A DNA stretch of 64,000 nucleotides from DASVCS01 sp036381495 (GCA_036381495.1 DASVCS010000048.1:11940-75939); one strand, 5' to 3'. Counted from the first letter of the stretch, positions 1-8,828 are shown. Numbers and translations: made by a program. Notes: a model not told the origin generated them from the letters alone.

Positions 1-116
1 ATGAACGCCTCGCCCGGCTGGAGCGCCGCGAAGGTCTGGAAGATGGCCGGGTGCTTCTCGCGCGGCGGAATGACGCGCACGTCCAGCTCGGCCGGCTGCT
101 TCTGCGTCTCGGACAT
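1..116 (-). CDS. DUF2249 domain protein, N-terminal part only
   Basis: Only the first 38 codons lie in the window; the gene continues past the left edge. The visible start contains VIPPREKHPAIF followed by FAALQPGEAF, which is the characteristic opening of DUF2249, a small TusA-like fold domain of unknown biochemistry often found beside denitrification and NO-stress genes. The ATG at 116 is preceded by GGAGGAGAGG at good spacing, so the start is well supported. It lies 32 bases downstream of a longer protein with two more DUF2249 domains and is probably the next gene of the same operon, so three DUF2249 domains are made in a row. Confidence 0.8.
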   Translation of the reverse strand, partial: MSETQKQPAELDVRVIPPREKHPAIFQTFAALQPGEAF

Positions 117-148
117 GAGATCCTCTCCTCCTGAGGCCTGTGGTTTCG

Positions 149-1240
149 TCAGCTTCCGCCCGGCGGAGGTCGATCCTCCGCCCGGCGCCGGATGAACACG
201 CGTACGAGATCCTTCGACTGCTCACGGATCTCGTAGGTGAAGCCGCGCGCCTCGAGCTGTGGCAGGAGGAAGCGCGGCACGCGTACGTTGATCTGGAGCA
301 GGGTCGCGCCCGCGGGGAGCGTCTCGAGCGCCTCGAGCGTGCGGACCATGGGCTCGGGCGGCTCGAGGCCGCGGACGTCCAGGACGACGACGTCATCATC
401 GCCGTCCGCACCGGTATCGGCGGACGCCGCGGCCCCCGACGAATCGCCTCCGGCACCGGTGGACGCCGGGGCCGAAACCGCGGCGTGCGGCGGTTCGGCT
501 CGATCCGGCGTCGCACCGGCGGCCGGATAGAACCAGACGCGCCAGTCGTCCTCGGCGAACTGCTCGGTCCAGTGGTCGAAGCCCTGCTTCGCCATGACGG
601 CGTAGAGCGGGACCGGCTCGAAGATCGCGCGCAGCCGCAGCACGCCGCCGGGCGGCAGTTCACGCCGCGCCGCCATGATGCGGCTGAACGGCTCCTGGCC
701 GCGCCGCAGGTCGTCCCGCACGTCCAGGTCGACGATCCGCTCGGCGGGGAGAGCGGCGAGCGCGGGCGGCGGTCCGGCTGTGGAGGCGCGGTCCGGGCCG
801 TCCGGCGCGGCCGCTGGACCGGCATCCGGCTTCGCGCCCGGCGCGGCCGCGACAGCCGCCGCCACGCCCGTCGGCACCTGGACGGCATCGGCCGTGGCCG
901 CGCGCGGCTTCGGGTCGGCGGGCGGGCCGCTCGCACGGCGCTCCGGTGTGCCCGCCGCGTCGGGCGCGTGCGCGCGGACCTCGGGGCCGGAGTCGTCGCC
1001 CGGCGCGCCGAGCGCCTCGTTGAGCCGCGCGACCAGCGAATCGACCGGGATGCCCGCCATCTTCGCCGCCTGCTCGATCGTCACCAGCCGCGCCATGGTC
1101 TTGCGCATGGCCGGCCTGCGGAGTCGCTCGAAGGCGCCCGAGAGGCCGACGAAGACGTCGACCAGCCGCTCGTCCCGCGCGAGCACCGAGGCCACCCGAT
1201 CCGTGGGGCGCACCGGCCCGGTTGCCGGCCGGCTCACCAC
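149..1240 (-). CDS. DUF1858 plus tandem DUF2249 protein
   Basis: A 363-residue cytoplasmic protein. Residues ~15-75 fit DUF1858 (RPAMRKTMARLVTIEQAAKM, then AGIPVDSLVARLN), a helical domain shared with hybrid-cluster and ScdA-type proteins. An Ala/Pro-rich linker of about 90 residues follows. Then come two DUF2249 units, one around IVDLDVRDDLRRGQEPFSRI and one around VVVLDVRGLEPPEPMVRTLE, each ending in an aromatic/basic strand. The function of these domains is not established; they are common with nitrite and NO reductase genes and are suspected of a role in Fe-S or redox maintenance. The GTG at 1240 overlaps the stop of the DUF59 gene by 7 bases, and a second GTG at 1237 is possible. It is part of the Mrp-led operon. 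Confidence 0.8.
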   Translation of the reverse strand: MVSRPATGPVRPTDRVASVLARDERLVDVFVGLSGAFERLRRPAMRKTMARLVTIEQAAKMAGIPVDSLVARLNEALGAPGDDSGPEVRAHAPDAAGTPERRASGPPADPKPRAATADAVQVPTGVAAAVAAAPGAKPDAGPAAAPDGPDRASTAGPPPALAALPAERIVDLDVRDDLRRGQEPFSRIMAARRELPPGGVLRLRAIFEPVPLYAVMAKQGFDHWTEQFAEDDWRVWFYPAAGATPDRAEPPHAAVSAPASTGAGGDSSGAAASADTGADGDDDVVVLDVRGLEPPEPMVRTLEALETLPAGATLLQINVRVPRFLLPQLEARGFTYEIREQSKDLVRVFIRRRAEDRPPPGGS

Positions 1241-1614
1241 GCACCTTCCTGGATCATGCCCGGGTGCCAGCGCGGCTCGAAGACGAGGTCCGGCTCGACG
1301 CCGCGCACCCCGGGCACCGCCTGCACGGCCTGGATGACGCCCTTCGTGATGTGCCGCTCCATCGGGCAGCCCGGCGTGGTCAGCGAGTAGGTCACGCGCA
1401 CCGAATCCCCGTCGATCACGAGGTCGTAGACCAGACCGAGCGTCACGATGTCGAGCCCGATCTCGGGGTCGATCACCTTCCGGAGCGCGTCCCAGACCAG
1501 GCCTTCATCGATGCCCGCCGGTTCGGGCGCCGCGGCGGCATCGGATGGCGCGGCATCGAGCGCCGCCGCGGCGTCGTGGAACGCGTTCTTGTCCTTTCTC
1601 CCGGGCCATCTCAT
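1234..1614 (-). CDS. DUF59/MIP18 family iron-sulfur assembly protein
   Basis: A 126-residue protein whose C-terminal ~95 residues are a MIP18/DUF59 domain: VWDALRKVIDPEIGLDIVTL and then LGLVYDL, followed by TTPGCPMERHI with the conserved cysteine. The family includes SufT and PaaD and assists Fe-S cluster insertion. The first ~35 residues are Ala-rich and variable. The ATG at 1614 has AAGGAGG five bases upstream and overlaps the upstream stop as ATGA. It is in one operon with an Mrp-type Fe-S carrier, which supports a maturation role, here probably for a respiratory or NO-handling target. The exact client cannot be read from the sequence. Confidence 0.87.
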   Translation of the reverse strand: MRWPGRKDKNAFHDAAAALDAAPSDAAAAPEPAGIDEGLVWDALRKVIDPEIGLDIVTLGLVYDLVIDGDSVRVTYSLTTPGCPMERHITKGVIQAVQAVPGVRGVEPDLVFEPRWHPGMIQEGAW

Positions 1615-2975
1615 CCCGGCCTCCTTCGCGCGATGTGGAACATCTGGAGTACTTCCGTTGCGGCGCCGCCGGCGAAAGCGACCGCGGCCAGCCGCGCGGC
1701 GCCGGGCGCGCCCGCCAGCGTCGCGATGATGAGGCCGAGCGCGCCCGCGGCGAGGAGCGCACCGGCAGCGTGGGCCGGCCGCGCGCCGAACAGCTCGGCC
1801 ACCCGCGGCACCGGCCGCTTCCCGGCGAGCGGCCCGAAGCGGTGGTACCAGACCAGGAACGGGACGACCTTGTAGTAGATCCCGGCCACGAAGAGCGTGA
1901 GTCCGCCGAGGACCAGCGCGGTCACGTACGCGACGCCGAGCCGCGGCGCGGCGAGGCCGCGAGCGAGCGCGAACGGCGCCATGGCGAGCGCCAGCGCGAG
2001 GAAGGCGAGCGCGACGCCCGCGAGGCGGAGCCCGGGGTCGAGCTTCGGCTTGATCCGGTGCCGGAAGAAGAGCGCGGCCTGGAGCAGGAACGCGGCGGCG
2101 CCGGCGCCGATCAGCAGCGCGGGTACGAGGATCCCCCAGCGCGCGGTGAGGTGCCAGGCCGCGAGCAGCCCCACACCGCCGGCGAGCAGCGCCACGGCCG
2201 CGACGGCCGGTCGGCCGCTCGCGCCGTGGCTCAGCAGGAACATCGGCAGCAGGCGGTGCGCGACGCCGACGACCACGAGCAGGACCCATCCCGCGATCGC
2301 GACGTGCAGGTGTACGCCGAGCGCGAGGAAGCGGTGTGCGCCCAGGTACCCCCAGCGGAGATTGCCGGCGAGCGTGAGTCCGAGCGCGATGGTCACGAAG
2401 AGGAAGACGCCCGCGCCGGCGAGCGCCCACCACGTCACGTCGCGCGTCCGCGCCCGCGCCAGCGTCATCGCCAGGTTGCCGAGGAAGAGGAGCAGGCCCG
2501 TGGTGAACAGCGCCGCGCCGGCCAGGAGCGGGGTGTGCGCGCCCGCCGCGAGTCCGCCGACGAAGAGTGCGAGTCCGGGCACGTACAGCCAGAACGTGAT
2601 GTGCGCGAGCCGCTCCGAGCGGATCGGCGTGCCGAGCGCGACCGGCAGGAACTGGTAGAGCGCGCCCAGGATCGATGTGGTGATCCAGCCGAGCGTGAAC
2701 AGGTGCGTCGTCGCGACCACGCGCGAGAGCGGAAACAGCCCCAGCGCCAGGTGCGGCGCCACGGCGACGAGTCCGAGCGAGCCCAGGAGCCAGAAGCCGA
2801 GCGCCGCGGCGAAGTGCTCGCCCGGCAGCCGGAACGGCGGCGCCTGCGCGCTCGCGAGTCCGCCGGGGCCGGGCATCCCGCTCGCCACCGGGGGTCGCGC
2901 GGCCGCCGGGACGCCGCCGGCCGCACCCACGGCCGCGCCGCCGCCCGTGCTCCGGACCGGGCCCGCCGCGCTCAC
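1611..2975 (-). CDS. Haem-copper oxidase subunit I-like membrane protein, about 12 helices
   Basis: A 454-residue polytopic membrane protein with about twelve hydrophobic segments after a low-complexity Gly/Ala/Pro N-terminus of ~50 residues. Several histidines sit where oxidase subunit I and NorB relatives keep haem ligands: THLFTLGWITTSILGALYQ, then HLHVAIAGWVLL with VVGVAHRLLPMF. The pattern resembles the stand-alone cbb3/NorB-like proteins of denitrifying bacteria, but I do not see a complete Cu-B histidine pair with confidence, so a catalytic oxidase is not claimed. The GTG start overlaps the mrp stop (GTGA) and its own stop overlaps the DUF59 start (ATGA), so translation is tightly coupled. 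NnrS-like or haem-sensing roles are alternatives. Confidence 0.6.
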   Translation of the reverse strand: MSAAGPVRSTGGGAAVGAAGGVPAAARPPVASGMPGPGGLASAQAPPFRLPGEHFAAALGFWLLGSLGLVAVAPHLALGLFPLSRVVATTHLFTLGWITTSILGALYQFLPVALGTPIRSERLAHITFWLYVPGLALFVGGLAAGAHTPLLAGAALFTTGLLLFLGNLAMTLARARTRDVTWWALAGAGVFLFVTIALGLTLAGNLRWGYLGAHRFLALGVHLHVAIAGWVLLVVVGVAHRLLPMFLLSHGASGRPAVAAVALLAGGVGLLAAWHLTARWGILVPALLIGAGAAAFLLQAALFFRHRIKPKLDPGLRLAGVALAFLALALAMAPFALARGLAAPRLGVAYVTALVLGGLTLFVAGIYYKVVPFLVWYHRFGPLAGKRPVPRVAELFGARPAHAAGALLAAGALGLIIATLAGAPGAARLAAVAFAGGAATEVLQMFHIARRRPG

Positions 2976-4303
2976 GTCACCACCTCCGGGACCGGCATGG
3001 GTCGGACCCGGCCTGCGGCGGCGACTCCGTCGGCGCTCGCCGCGCCGGCACGTTGCGGGCGTGGGCCGCCGTCATCGCGATGACCGGCGCCCGGCGCCCG
3101 GGCGGCGGCGTCCGGAAGGCCGCCATTCTCGGCCGTGCCGCGGGTGCCAGCGCCCCGCACACCGCCATCCTCGGCCGCGTCGGGAGCGCCGGAGCCCGGC
3201 GTACGCCCATCCCCGCGAATGGGCGCCGGCGCGCGCACCGCCGCCTCCGCGAGCCCGCGCTCGACGGCGTCCGCGATCGAAGCGAACGCCCGCGCGACCG
3301 CGCCCGTCGGCTCCGCCACTCCGGGCGGCGCGCCGTGATCCGTGCCCTCGACGACCGTCTCATCGAACGGGACCGCGCCGAGGAGCGGCGCCCCCGCCGT
3401 GCGCGCCAGCGCCTCGCCGCCCCCCGATCCGAACGGGTGGGAGCGCCGGCCGCACGTGCACAGCGCGTAGCTCATGTTCTCGACCACGCCCAGCACCGGC
3501 GCGCCCAGCTTCCGGAACATCTCGAGCGCCTTCGCCGCCTCGAGCGCCGCGAGGCGCTGCGGCGTCGTCACGACCACGGCGCCGTCCACGACCACCGCCT
3601 GCGCCAGCGAAAGCGGCACATCGCCGGTGCCGGGCGGCAGATCCACGACCAGGACGTCGAGCTCCGGCCAGAGCACGCCGTGCGCGAACTGCTTCACCGC
3701 CTTCGAGACCATCGGCCCGCGCCACACCGCCGGCGACTCGGGCCCCAGGAAGAAGCCGAACGAGACGAGCGCCATGCCGTGCACCTCGAGCGGGAGGATC
3801 TTCCGGTCCTCCGTCAGCCCCACGCGCGCCGCGCCATCCTCGATGCCCAGGATCACCGGCAGCGAAGGGCCGTAGATGTCCGCGTCGAGCAGGCCGACCC
3901 GCCGCCCCCGCGCCCGCAGTGCCACCGCCAGCCCCGCGGCCACCGTGCTCTTGCCGACGCCCCCCTTCCCCGCGCCGACCGCGACCACGTGCCGCACGCC
4001 CGGGAGCCGGCCACGCCCGGCCCACGGGTCCGCCACACCGGCGGTCCGTCGCTCCGGCGGAAGGATCTGCACCTCGCTGCGCACTGCGCCCGCCGCCCGC
4101 AGCTTCTCCCGGATCGCAGTCCTGAGGAGGTCCGGGACCTCCTCGCGCTCCGTCGAGAGCGCGAGCGAGACGTGGACCCGGCCGTTCCGGACGGCCACGG
4201 ACCGGACCAGCCCCAGCGCGACGATGTCGCGCTTCAGCCCCGGATAGGGCACCTCCGCGAGTGCGCGGCGGACATCGGCTTCGGTCAGCGGATCGGGATT
4301 CAT
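2972..4303 (-). CDS. mrp: Mrp/ApbC family iron-sulfur carrier ATPase
   Basis: A 443-residue P-loop NTPase that binds and transfers Fe-S clusters. It begins with a DUF59 domain (residues ~4-90), followed by the deviant Walker A GAGKGGVGKSTVAAGLA, switch residues in LLDADIYGPSLP, VVDLPPGTGD, and a CxC-type pair in ENMSYALCTCG. The family normally ends near residue 360; here a Gly/Ala/Pro/Asp-rich tail of ~90 residues is added, with no visible domain. Two in-frame ATGs exist (4309 and 4303). The second is chosen because GGAGG lies six bases before it, while it abuts the first. It is the first gene of an operon with a CRP-type operator 45 bases upstream of the start. Confidence 0.88.
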   Translation of the reverse strand: MNPDPLTEADVRRALAEVPYPGLKRDIVALGLVRSVAVRNGRVHVSLALSTEREEVPDLLRTAIREKLRAAGAVRSEVQILPPERRTAGVADPWAGRGRLPGVRHVVAVGAGKGGVGKSTVAAGLAVALRARGRRVGLLDADIYGPSLPVILGIEDGAARVGLTEDRKILPLEVHGMALVSFGFFLGPESPAVWRGPMVSKAVKQFAHGVLWPELDVLVVDLPPGTGDVPLSLAQAVVVDGAVVVTTPQRLAALEAAKALEMFRKLGAPVLGVVENMSYALCTCGRRSHPFGSGGGEALARTAGAPLLGAVPFDETVVEGTDHGAPPGVAEPTGAVARAFASIADAVERGLAEAAVRAPAPIRGDGRTPGSGAPDAAEDGGVRGAGTRGTAENGGLPDAAARAPGAGHRDDGGPRPQRAGAASADGVAAAGRVRPMPVPEVVT

Positions 4304-4320
4304 TCTCATCCTCCGCCACC

Positions 4321-4363
4321 AATCTCGCCGGCCGCCGGGGGGCGCGCCGTGACGTGGATCACA
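4321..4363 (-). promoter_or_regulatory. CRP-type operator and -10 box ahead of the mrp operon
   Basis: Positions 4348-4363 read CGTGACGTGGATCACA on the plus strand, i.e. TGTGA-N6-TCACG on the transcribed orientation, one mismatch from the CRP consensus. A -10-like GAGATT (minus strand) lies at 4321-4326, 21 bases downstream. A start at about 4314 would centre the operator near -41.5, the class II activator position. The same 21-base spacing recurs at the other operator in this window. Confidence 0.6.
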
Positions 4364-4516
4364 CCGGGATGGGGCGGGAGGAGGAGCGGGGTGGCGCGGC
4401 GGCTTTGGCTGCGGCCTACGCTCTGGCCGCGCGCCGGGGGGCGTCCCATCCGGGACGGCACCGGCGCGACGACGCCGGTGGGCGGCTGGAGTGCGCCGGT
4501 GTCGGGCGGGGTCGGG

Positions 4517-4843
4517 TCAGCGGGCGCGCGTACCGGTGTCCGGCGCAGCGGGGCGCGGCATCGAGGCACCGCCACGACCGTGGTGGCCGCCGGCCCGTTC
4601 CTCTTGCATCTCGCGGCGCATCTGTTCGTGAAGCGCGCGGCGCTCTTCCGGCGGCAGCTCGCGCATCCGCCGGTGGAGATCGCGGTGTTGCTCCATGAGC
4701 TCCTCGCGCAGTTGCCGCCGCTCCTCCGCGGTTTCCGCCGCCTGCTCGCGGCGGATGTCCCGCATTTGGTCGGTGTCGGGTCCACAGCCGGCGGCGGCGG
4801 GGCCGAGCGTGAGGGCGAGGGACAGGGCGAGCCAGGGTCTCAT
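4517..4843 (-). CDS. Small lipoprotein with charged coiled-coil tail
   Basis: A 108-residue predicted lipoprotein. MRPWLALSLALTLGPAAAGC gives a short hydrophobic signal ending in a lipobox-like AAAGC, so it should be lipidated and exported. The mature part is dominated by Glu/Arg/Gln heptads (ETAEERRQLREELMEQHRDL, then HRRMRELPPEERRALHEQM), giving a long amphipathic helix like those of CpxP/Spy or heavy-metal-sensor-type periplasmic proteins; that comparison is by composition only. The tail is Gly/His/Arg-rich (GGHHGRGG), which could bind metal. The ATG at 4843 is chosen for GATCGGAGGTCAG upstream; an upstream in-frame extension lacks signal-peptide character. It lies divergent from the flavoenzyme gene at 5306. 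Confidence 0.65.
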   Translation of the reverse strand: MRPWLALSLALTLGPAAAGCGPDTDQMRDIRREQAAETAEERRQLREELMEQHRDLHRRMRELPPEERRALHEQMRREMQEERAGGHHGRGGASMPRPAAPDTGTRAR

Positions 4844-5211
4844 GGCTGACCTCCGATCTATGCAGGAGACGGGCTCCTGCCGTTCCACCGGTCCTGGAGA
4901 GCACGGTCCGTACCGCCGCGCGCGCGTCGCGCCCGCTCGGCTTCGCACGGCGCCGCGCCCCGAGGCTCGGGGCCGGCCCGGATGGCGCCCACGGGCGTCG
5001 TCCCTACGGCGGCCGCAGCCCGATGGATCTCCCCCGCGTGCGCGGATCCATCGATACGAGCGTCGTCATCGCCCAGCCGGATCACGGTCTACCCCGCCTG
5101 CGCGGACCCATCCGGCCGCGGCGGTCCGTGTCGGGGCCCGAGCGCGCGGCTCCCGTGGGGGGAACGGATCTTGCCCCGGCGGCCCCGGCGCCGGAACGAG
5201 GTCGTCGGCAG
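4844..5211. other. Non-coding stretch between divergent genes
   Basis: No convincing gene is seen between the lipoprotein start and the tandem repeats before the flavoenzyme. A 21-base segment at 5032-5052 recurs with two changes at 5092-5112, exactly 60 bases later. The divergent layout means promoters for both neighbours must lie here, but no clear -35/-10 pair was found. Confidence 0.5.
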
Positions 5212-5309
5212 GCAGCCGACTCCAGCCGCGGGAGGAACGACGAGCAACCGGACTCGATCCACGGGAGGAATCGATGAGCAGCCGACCCGCTCCGCGGGAG
5301 GAATCATGA
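5212..5309 (+). repeat. Three tandem copies of a ribosome-binding-site segment
   Basis: Three imperfect direct repeats of 32, 34 and 32 bases (5212-5243, 5244-5277, 5278-5309). Each begins GCAGCCGAC or GCAACCGGAC and ends GGGAGGAAyr(A/C)TGA or GGGAGGAACGACGA. The third copy supplies the Shine-Dalgarno and ATG of the flavoenzyme. The second supplies a Shine-Dalgarno and ATG for an 11-codon open frame. The first has ACG where the ATG would be. Confidence 0.8.
5274..5309 (+). CDS. Possible 11-residue leader peptide upstream of the flavoenzyme
   Basis: A tiny frame, MSSRPAPREES, starts at an ATG six to seven bases after GGGAGGAA and stops with a TGA that overlaps the ATG of the flavoenzyme as ATGA. 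The layout would allow translational coupling. It arises from the tandem duplication of the start region, so it may be an accident of that duplication rather than a selected leader. No conservation can be judged here. Confidence 0.3.
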   Translation: MSSRPAPREES

Positions 5310-7288
5310 CGCGCCTGGAATCGCTGTTCAGCCCCGGCCGTCTCGGCCGGCTCGAAACGAAGAACCGGCTGGTCATGCCGCCGATGGTACTCGACTACGC
5401 GGACGAACGCGGGCGAGCGACGCCGCGCTACCGCGCGCACATCGAGCGCGTCGCGCGCGGCGGCGTGGGGACGCTCATCCTCGAGGCCAGCTTCGTGCGC
5501 CCGGACGGGCGCGGGTTCACCCACCAGCTCGGTCTGCACGAAGATGCCGTGATCGAAGGTCTTGCCCGCGTCGTCGAGGCCGTTCACGAGCACGGCGCCG
5601 TGGTCGGGCCGCAGCTCTTCCACGCCGGCCGGCAGACGCAAGCCGAGGTCGCCGGCGCGCGCCCGGTCGCGCCATCGGCCATTCCGGATCCGCTCCTGCG
5701 GGAGGTGCCCCGGGCGCTGTCGGTCGACGAGATCCAGGAGTTGGTGGCGGCGTTCGCGCAGGCCGCCCGGCGCGCGGAGGCCGCCGGCTTCGACTTCGTC
5801 GAGATCCACGGCGCGCACGGCTATCTCATCACGCAGTTCCTCTCGCCGTTCACGAACCAGCGCGAGGATGCGTACGGCGGCACGCCCGAGAACCGGATGC
5901 GCTTTCTGGTCGAGATCATCGAGGCCGTGCGCGACGCGGTGTCGCGGGATTTCCCCCTTCTCGTCCGCCTGTCGTGCGACGAGCTGGTGCCCGGCGGCCT
6001 GACGCCGGAGGACACCATCGGCATCGCGCGACGCCTCGAGGCGATGGGCATTGCGGCACTCGACATCTCCGCGGGGAACTACGCCTCGTTCTCCCGCGGC
6101 TACATGATCCCGCCCATGGCGCGCGAAGACGGCGTGCTCGTTCCACTCGCGGAGCGCGTCAAGGCGGCGGTCGGCGTACCGGTGATCACGGTGGGCAAGC
6201 TCCGCGATCCGGCGTTCGATGACGAGGTCGTGCGCGCCGGGAAGGCGGACTTCGTGGCGATCGGCCGCACGCTGCTCGCCGACCCCGACTGGCCCGCCAA
6301 GGCCCGGGATGGACGATGGGAGGAGATCAACGCGTGCATCGCGTGCAACCAGGGTTGCATCACTCGCCTGTTCCAGGGGAAGGACGTGTGGTGCACGGTC
6401 AACCCGGAAACGAGCCGTGAGGAGGTCTTCGCCCGGCCGCCGGCGCGGGCGGTGACGATCGCCGTGGCGGGCGGCGGGCCGGGTGGCATGACCGCGGCGC
6501 GGGTGGCGGCCGCGCGCGGACACCGCGTCGTGCTGTTCGAACGGGACGACGCCCTCGGCGGCCAGCTCTTCGCCGCGGAAGCCGCGCCACACCGGCCCGG
6601 CTGGCGCGAGTTGCGCGAGTTCCTGACCCGCGAGATCCGACGGCTCGGCGTCGATGTCCGGCTCGGCACGCCGGCAACGGCGGAGGCCATCCGAGCGACG
6701 GAGCCGGACGCCGCCATCGTCGCCATCGGCTCATCGCCCGTTCGGCCCCGGATCCGGAGCGGGACCGGAACCGAAACCGCCTTCGCGGTCGAGCTCCTGC
6801 TCGGCGAGAAGGAGGCGCGCAGCCCCGTCATCATCGCGGGCGGTGGCTGCGCCGGCGCTCAGACGGCCGAATTCCTCGCCGAGCGCGGGCACGAGGTGAC
6901 GATCATCGAAATGACCGACGCCGTGGCGACCGACGCGCCGCTCGATGACCGCGCGCTCCTGCTCCAGCGGCTCGAGGCGCTCGGCGTCCGGATCCGCACC
7001 GAGACCAGGCTCATGCGCGTGGGCGAAGGCCGCGTGAGCGTCGAGAGCCCGCTCGGCGTCGAGGAGATCCCGGCCGCCACCGTCGTCTACTGCCTCGGCG
7101 CGCAGCCCAACGACGGCCTGGCGGAAACGCTGAAGGAGGTAGTGTCCGATGTTCGGGTGATCGGCGATGCCGTCGAGGCGCGGCAGGTGACCCAGGCCAT
7201 CGCGGAGGGCGCCCTCGCGGTCTTCGCCATCGAACGCGGCGCCAGGCACGTCGACTTCGAGCACGATCTGCGGCTGGAAACGCTCTGA
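5306..7288 (+). CDS. Fe-S flavoprotein oxidoreductase, 2,4-dienoyl-CoA reductase/TMADH type
   Basis: A 660-residue two-part enzyme. Residues ~1-340 form an old-yellow-enzyme TIM barrel binding FMN (LVMPPMVLDY near the N-terminus, GFDFVEIHGAHGYLITQFLS with the His of the active site, and VGKLRD). Cysteines 344, 347, 351 and 363 (CIACNQGC, then C) give the 4Fe-4S motif of this family. The C-terminal half binds FAD and NAD(P)H: AVAGGGPGGMTAARVA, and IIAGGGCAGAQTAEFLAERG. Relatives reduce enoyl or dienoyl substrates, dehydrogenate trimethylamine or act on bile acids, so the substrate is open. Length is normal for the family. The ATG at 5306 has GGGAGG eight bases upstream. It converges with the TcuA-like gene 25 bases away. 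Confidence 0.9.
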   Translation: MTRLESLFSPGRLGRLETKNRLVMPPMVLDYADERGRATPRYRAHIERVARGGVGTLILEASFVRPDGRGFTHQLGLHEDAVIEGLARVVEAVHEHGAVVGPQLFHAGRQTQAEVAGARPVAPSAIPDPLLREVPRALSVDEIQELVAAFAQAARRAEAAGFDFVEIHGAHGYLITQFLSPFTNQREDAYGGTPENRMRFLVEIIEAVRDAVSRDFPLLVRLSCDELVPGGLTPEDTIGIARRLEAMGIAALDISAGNYASFSRGYMIPPMAREDGVLVPLAERVKAAVGVPVITVGKLRDPAFDDEVVRAGKADFVAIGRTLLADPDWPAKARDGRWEEINACIACNQGCITRLFQGKDVWCTVNPETSREEVFARPPARAVTIAVAGGGPGGMTAARVAAARGHRVVLFERDDALGGQLFAAEAAPHRPGWRELREFLTREIRRLGVDVRLGTPATAEAIRATEPDAAIVAIGSSPVRPRIRSGTGTETAFAVELLLGEKEARSPVIIAGGGCAGAQTAEFLAERGHEVTIIEMTDAVATDAPLDDRALLLQRLEALGVRIRTETRLMRVGEGRVSVESPLGVEEIPAATVVYCLGAQPNDGLAETLKEVVSDVRVIGDAVEARQVTQAIAEGALAVFAIERGARHVDFEHDLRLETL

Positions 7289-7313
7289 TCTCGGCGTGCG
7301 GCTGAAGCCGCTC

Positions 7314-8828
7314 CTATGCCGCTGCCGCCGCCTCCCCGCCCTGCCCCCGCGCGAACGTCCCGGCGCTACGGCCCGCCCGCCGCCCGAAGACCGCGCCGCT
7401 CGCCAGTCCACTGCCGCCCGGGTAGTTGTGGTAGAAGAGTCCGCCCACCAGCTCACCGGCCGCGTACAGACCCGGGATCGGCCGTCCGTCGCGGCCGAGC
7501 ACCCGCCCCCCGGCATCGATGCGCACGCCGCCGAACGTCATCGTGATCCCACACGTCACCGCGAAGGCCAGAAAGGGCGGCCGCTCCAGCGGCACGGCCC
7601 AGTTGCTCTTGGGCGGCGTGATCCCGACCGTCCGCTTGCCGTCCTTGATCGACGGATCGAACTCGCCCGGCTGGACCGCCGCGTTGAATGCCTCGACGGT
7701 CCGTTCCAGCGCATCGGGATCCACCCCGATCTTTTCGGCCAGCTCGCGGATGCTGTCCGCCTCCGTACGTGACACGCCCGGCGCGGTGTACTCCTCCTGG
7801 CGCAGCAGCGGCTCCGTCGTCGCGTCGAAGAGCTGCCACGCGATCGCGCCGGGCTGCTTCAGGATCTCGGCACCGTACTTGGCATACGTGTAGGTCCGGA
7901 AATCGGCGCCCTCGTCCAGGAAGCGCTCGCCATCCCGATTCACGACGATCCCGATCGGATACGACTGCTTCGAGTAGCGATAGCCGATCTCGACGTCGCC
8001 TCCCTGCGCCGGCGCAGCCGCATCCCAGGCAATGCTGTGACAGCCGCTCCAGTGGCCATAGGCCTCGGCCCCGGCGTCCAACGCCATCTGCAAGCCCGCG
8101 CCCGTGTTGTAGGGCGTGCCGCGGACCTTCGCGAGGTCCCAGTTCGGACCGAGATACGCGGCGCGCATGCGCGGGTCCGCCTCGAAGCCGCCGCAGGCCA
8201 GCACCACGGCGGCGCCGCGGATCTCTTCACGCCCGTCCGGCCCCATGCAGATCACGCCCGTGACCCGGCCATAGGAGTCCTGCAACAGGCTGGTCGCGGC
8301 CGTCTCGTAGCGGATCCGGATCCCGGCGGCGCTCGCCGCCTCCGTGTGTCGCTCGATGAGACCGGGGCCGCCGTTCACGGTGCCGAGGTCCAGACCGCCC
8401 CAGAACCGGTACCGCCCCTTGATCCGGAACGCCTGTCGCTCGAACATGAGGCGGAACCGCACCCCCTTGTCGTGCAGCCATCGGATCGTGTCGGCGACGT
8501 CGCCCACCAGGATCGCGGTCAGCTCGGGGTCACAACGCCCCTGCGTCAGCCGCCGCATGTCGGCGGCGAAATCTTCCGGCGTGTAGGGCGGCAGATCGAT
8601 CAGCGCCGCGTCCTCATCGCTCAGGTCGGCGAGCAACGGGCGGAGATCGTCGAGGCTGTCATAGGTCGTGCGGATCGCGCCGGCGGTGAAATAGGTGTTC
8701 CCGCCCGCCAGCGTGCGCGGCGCCTTCTCGAGCATCAACACCCGGGCGCCGGTCTCGCGGGCCGCGTGCGCCGCGCAGAACGCGGCGTTGCCCGCGCCGA
8801 CGACAATGACATCGAAGGCCGATTCCAC
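7314..8828 (-). CDS. tcuA: FAD-dependent tricarballylate dehydrogenase-like protein
   Basis: A 504-residue flavoprotein of the fumarate reductase/succinate dehydrogenase superfamily. The N-terminus DVIVVGAGNAAFCAAHAARE is the Rossmann FAD site with the GNAA variant typical of TcuA, which oxidises tricarballylate to cis-aconitate. GGNTYFTAGAIRTTY, VLACGGFEADPRMR and the C-terminal LYAAGELVGG with YPGGSGLASGAVFGRRAG are also in family order. No TcuB (Fe-S/cytochrome partner) or TcuC transporter is adjacent, so the electron acceptor and substrate stay uncertain. The start is GTG, preceded by GGGAGG. It converges with the flavoprotein on the other strand. Related 3-ketosteroid dehydrogenase-like enzymes are the main alternative. 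Confidence 0.78.
   Translation of the reverse strand: MESAFDVIVVGAGNAAFCAAHAARETGARVLMLEKAPRTLAGGNTYFTAGAIRTTYDSLDDLRPLLADLSDEDAALIDLPPYTPEDFAADMRRLTQGRCDPELTAILVGDVADTIRWLHDKGVRFRLMFERQAFRIKGRYRFWGGLDLGTVNGGPGLIERHTEAASAAGIRIRYETAATSLLQDSYGRVTGVICMGPDGREEIRGAAVVLACGGFEADPRMRAAYLGPNWDLAKVRGTPYNTGAGLQMALDAGAEAYGHWSGCHSIAWDAAAPAQGGDVEIGYRYSKQSYPIGIVVNRDGERFLDEGADFRTYTYAKYGAEILKQPGAIAWQLFDATTEPLLRQEEYTAPGVSRTEADSIRELAEKIGVDPDALERTVEAFNAAVQPGEFDPSIKDGKRTVGITPPKSNWAVPLERPPFLAFAVTCGITMTFGGVRIDAGGRVLGRDGRPIPGLYAAGELVGGLFYHNYPGGSGLASGAVFGRRAGRSAGTFARGQGGEAAAAA

Noticed and set aside
5212..5309. CRISPR-like array
   Set aside because: The three repeats are directly tandem with no spacers and contain ribosome-binding sites; no cas gene is present.
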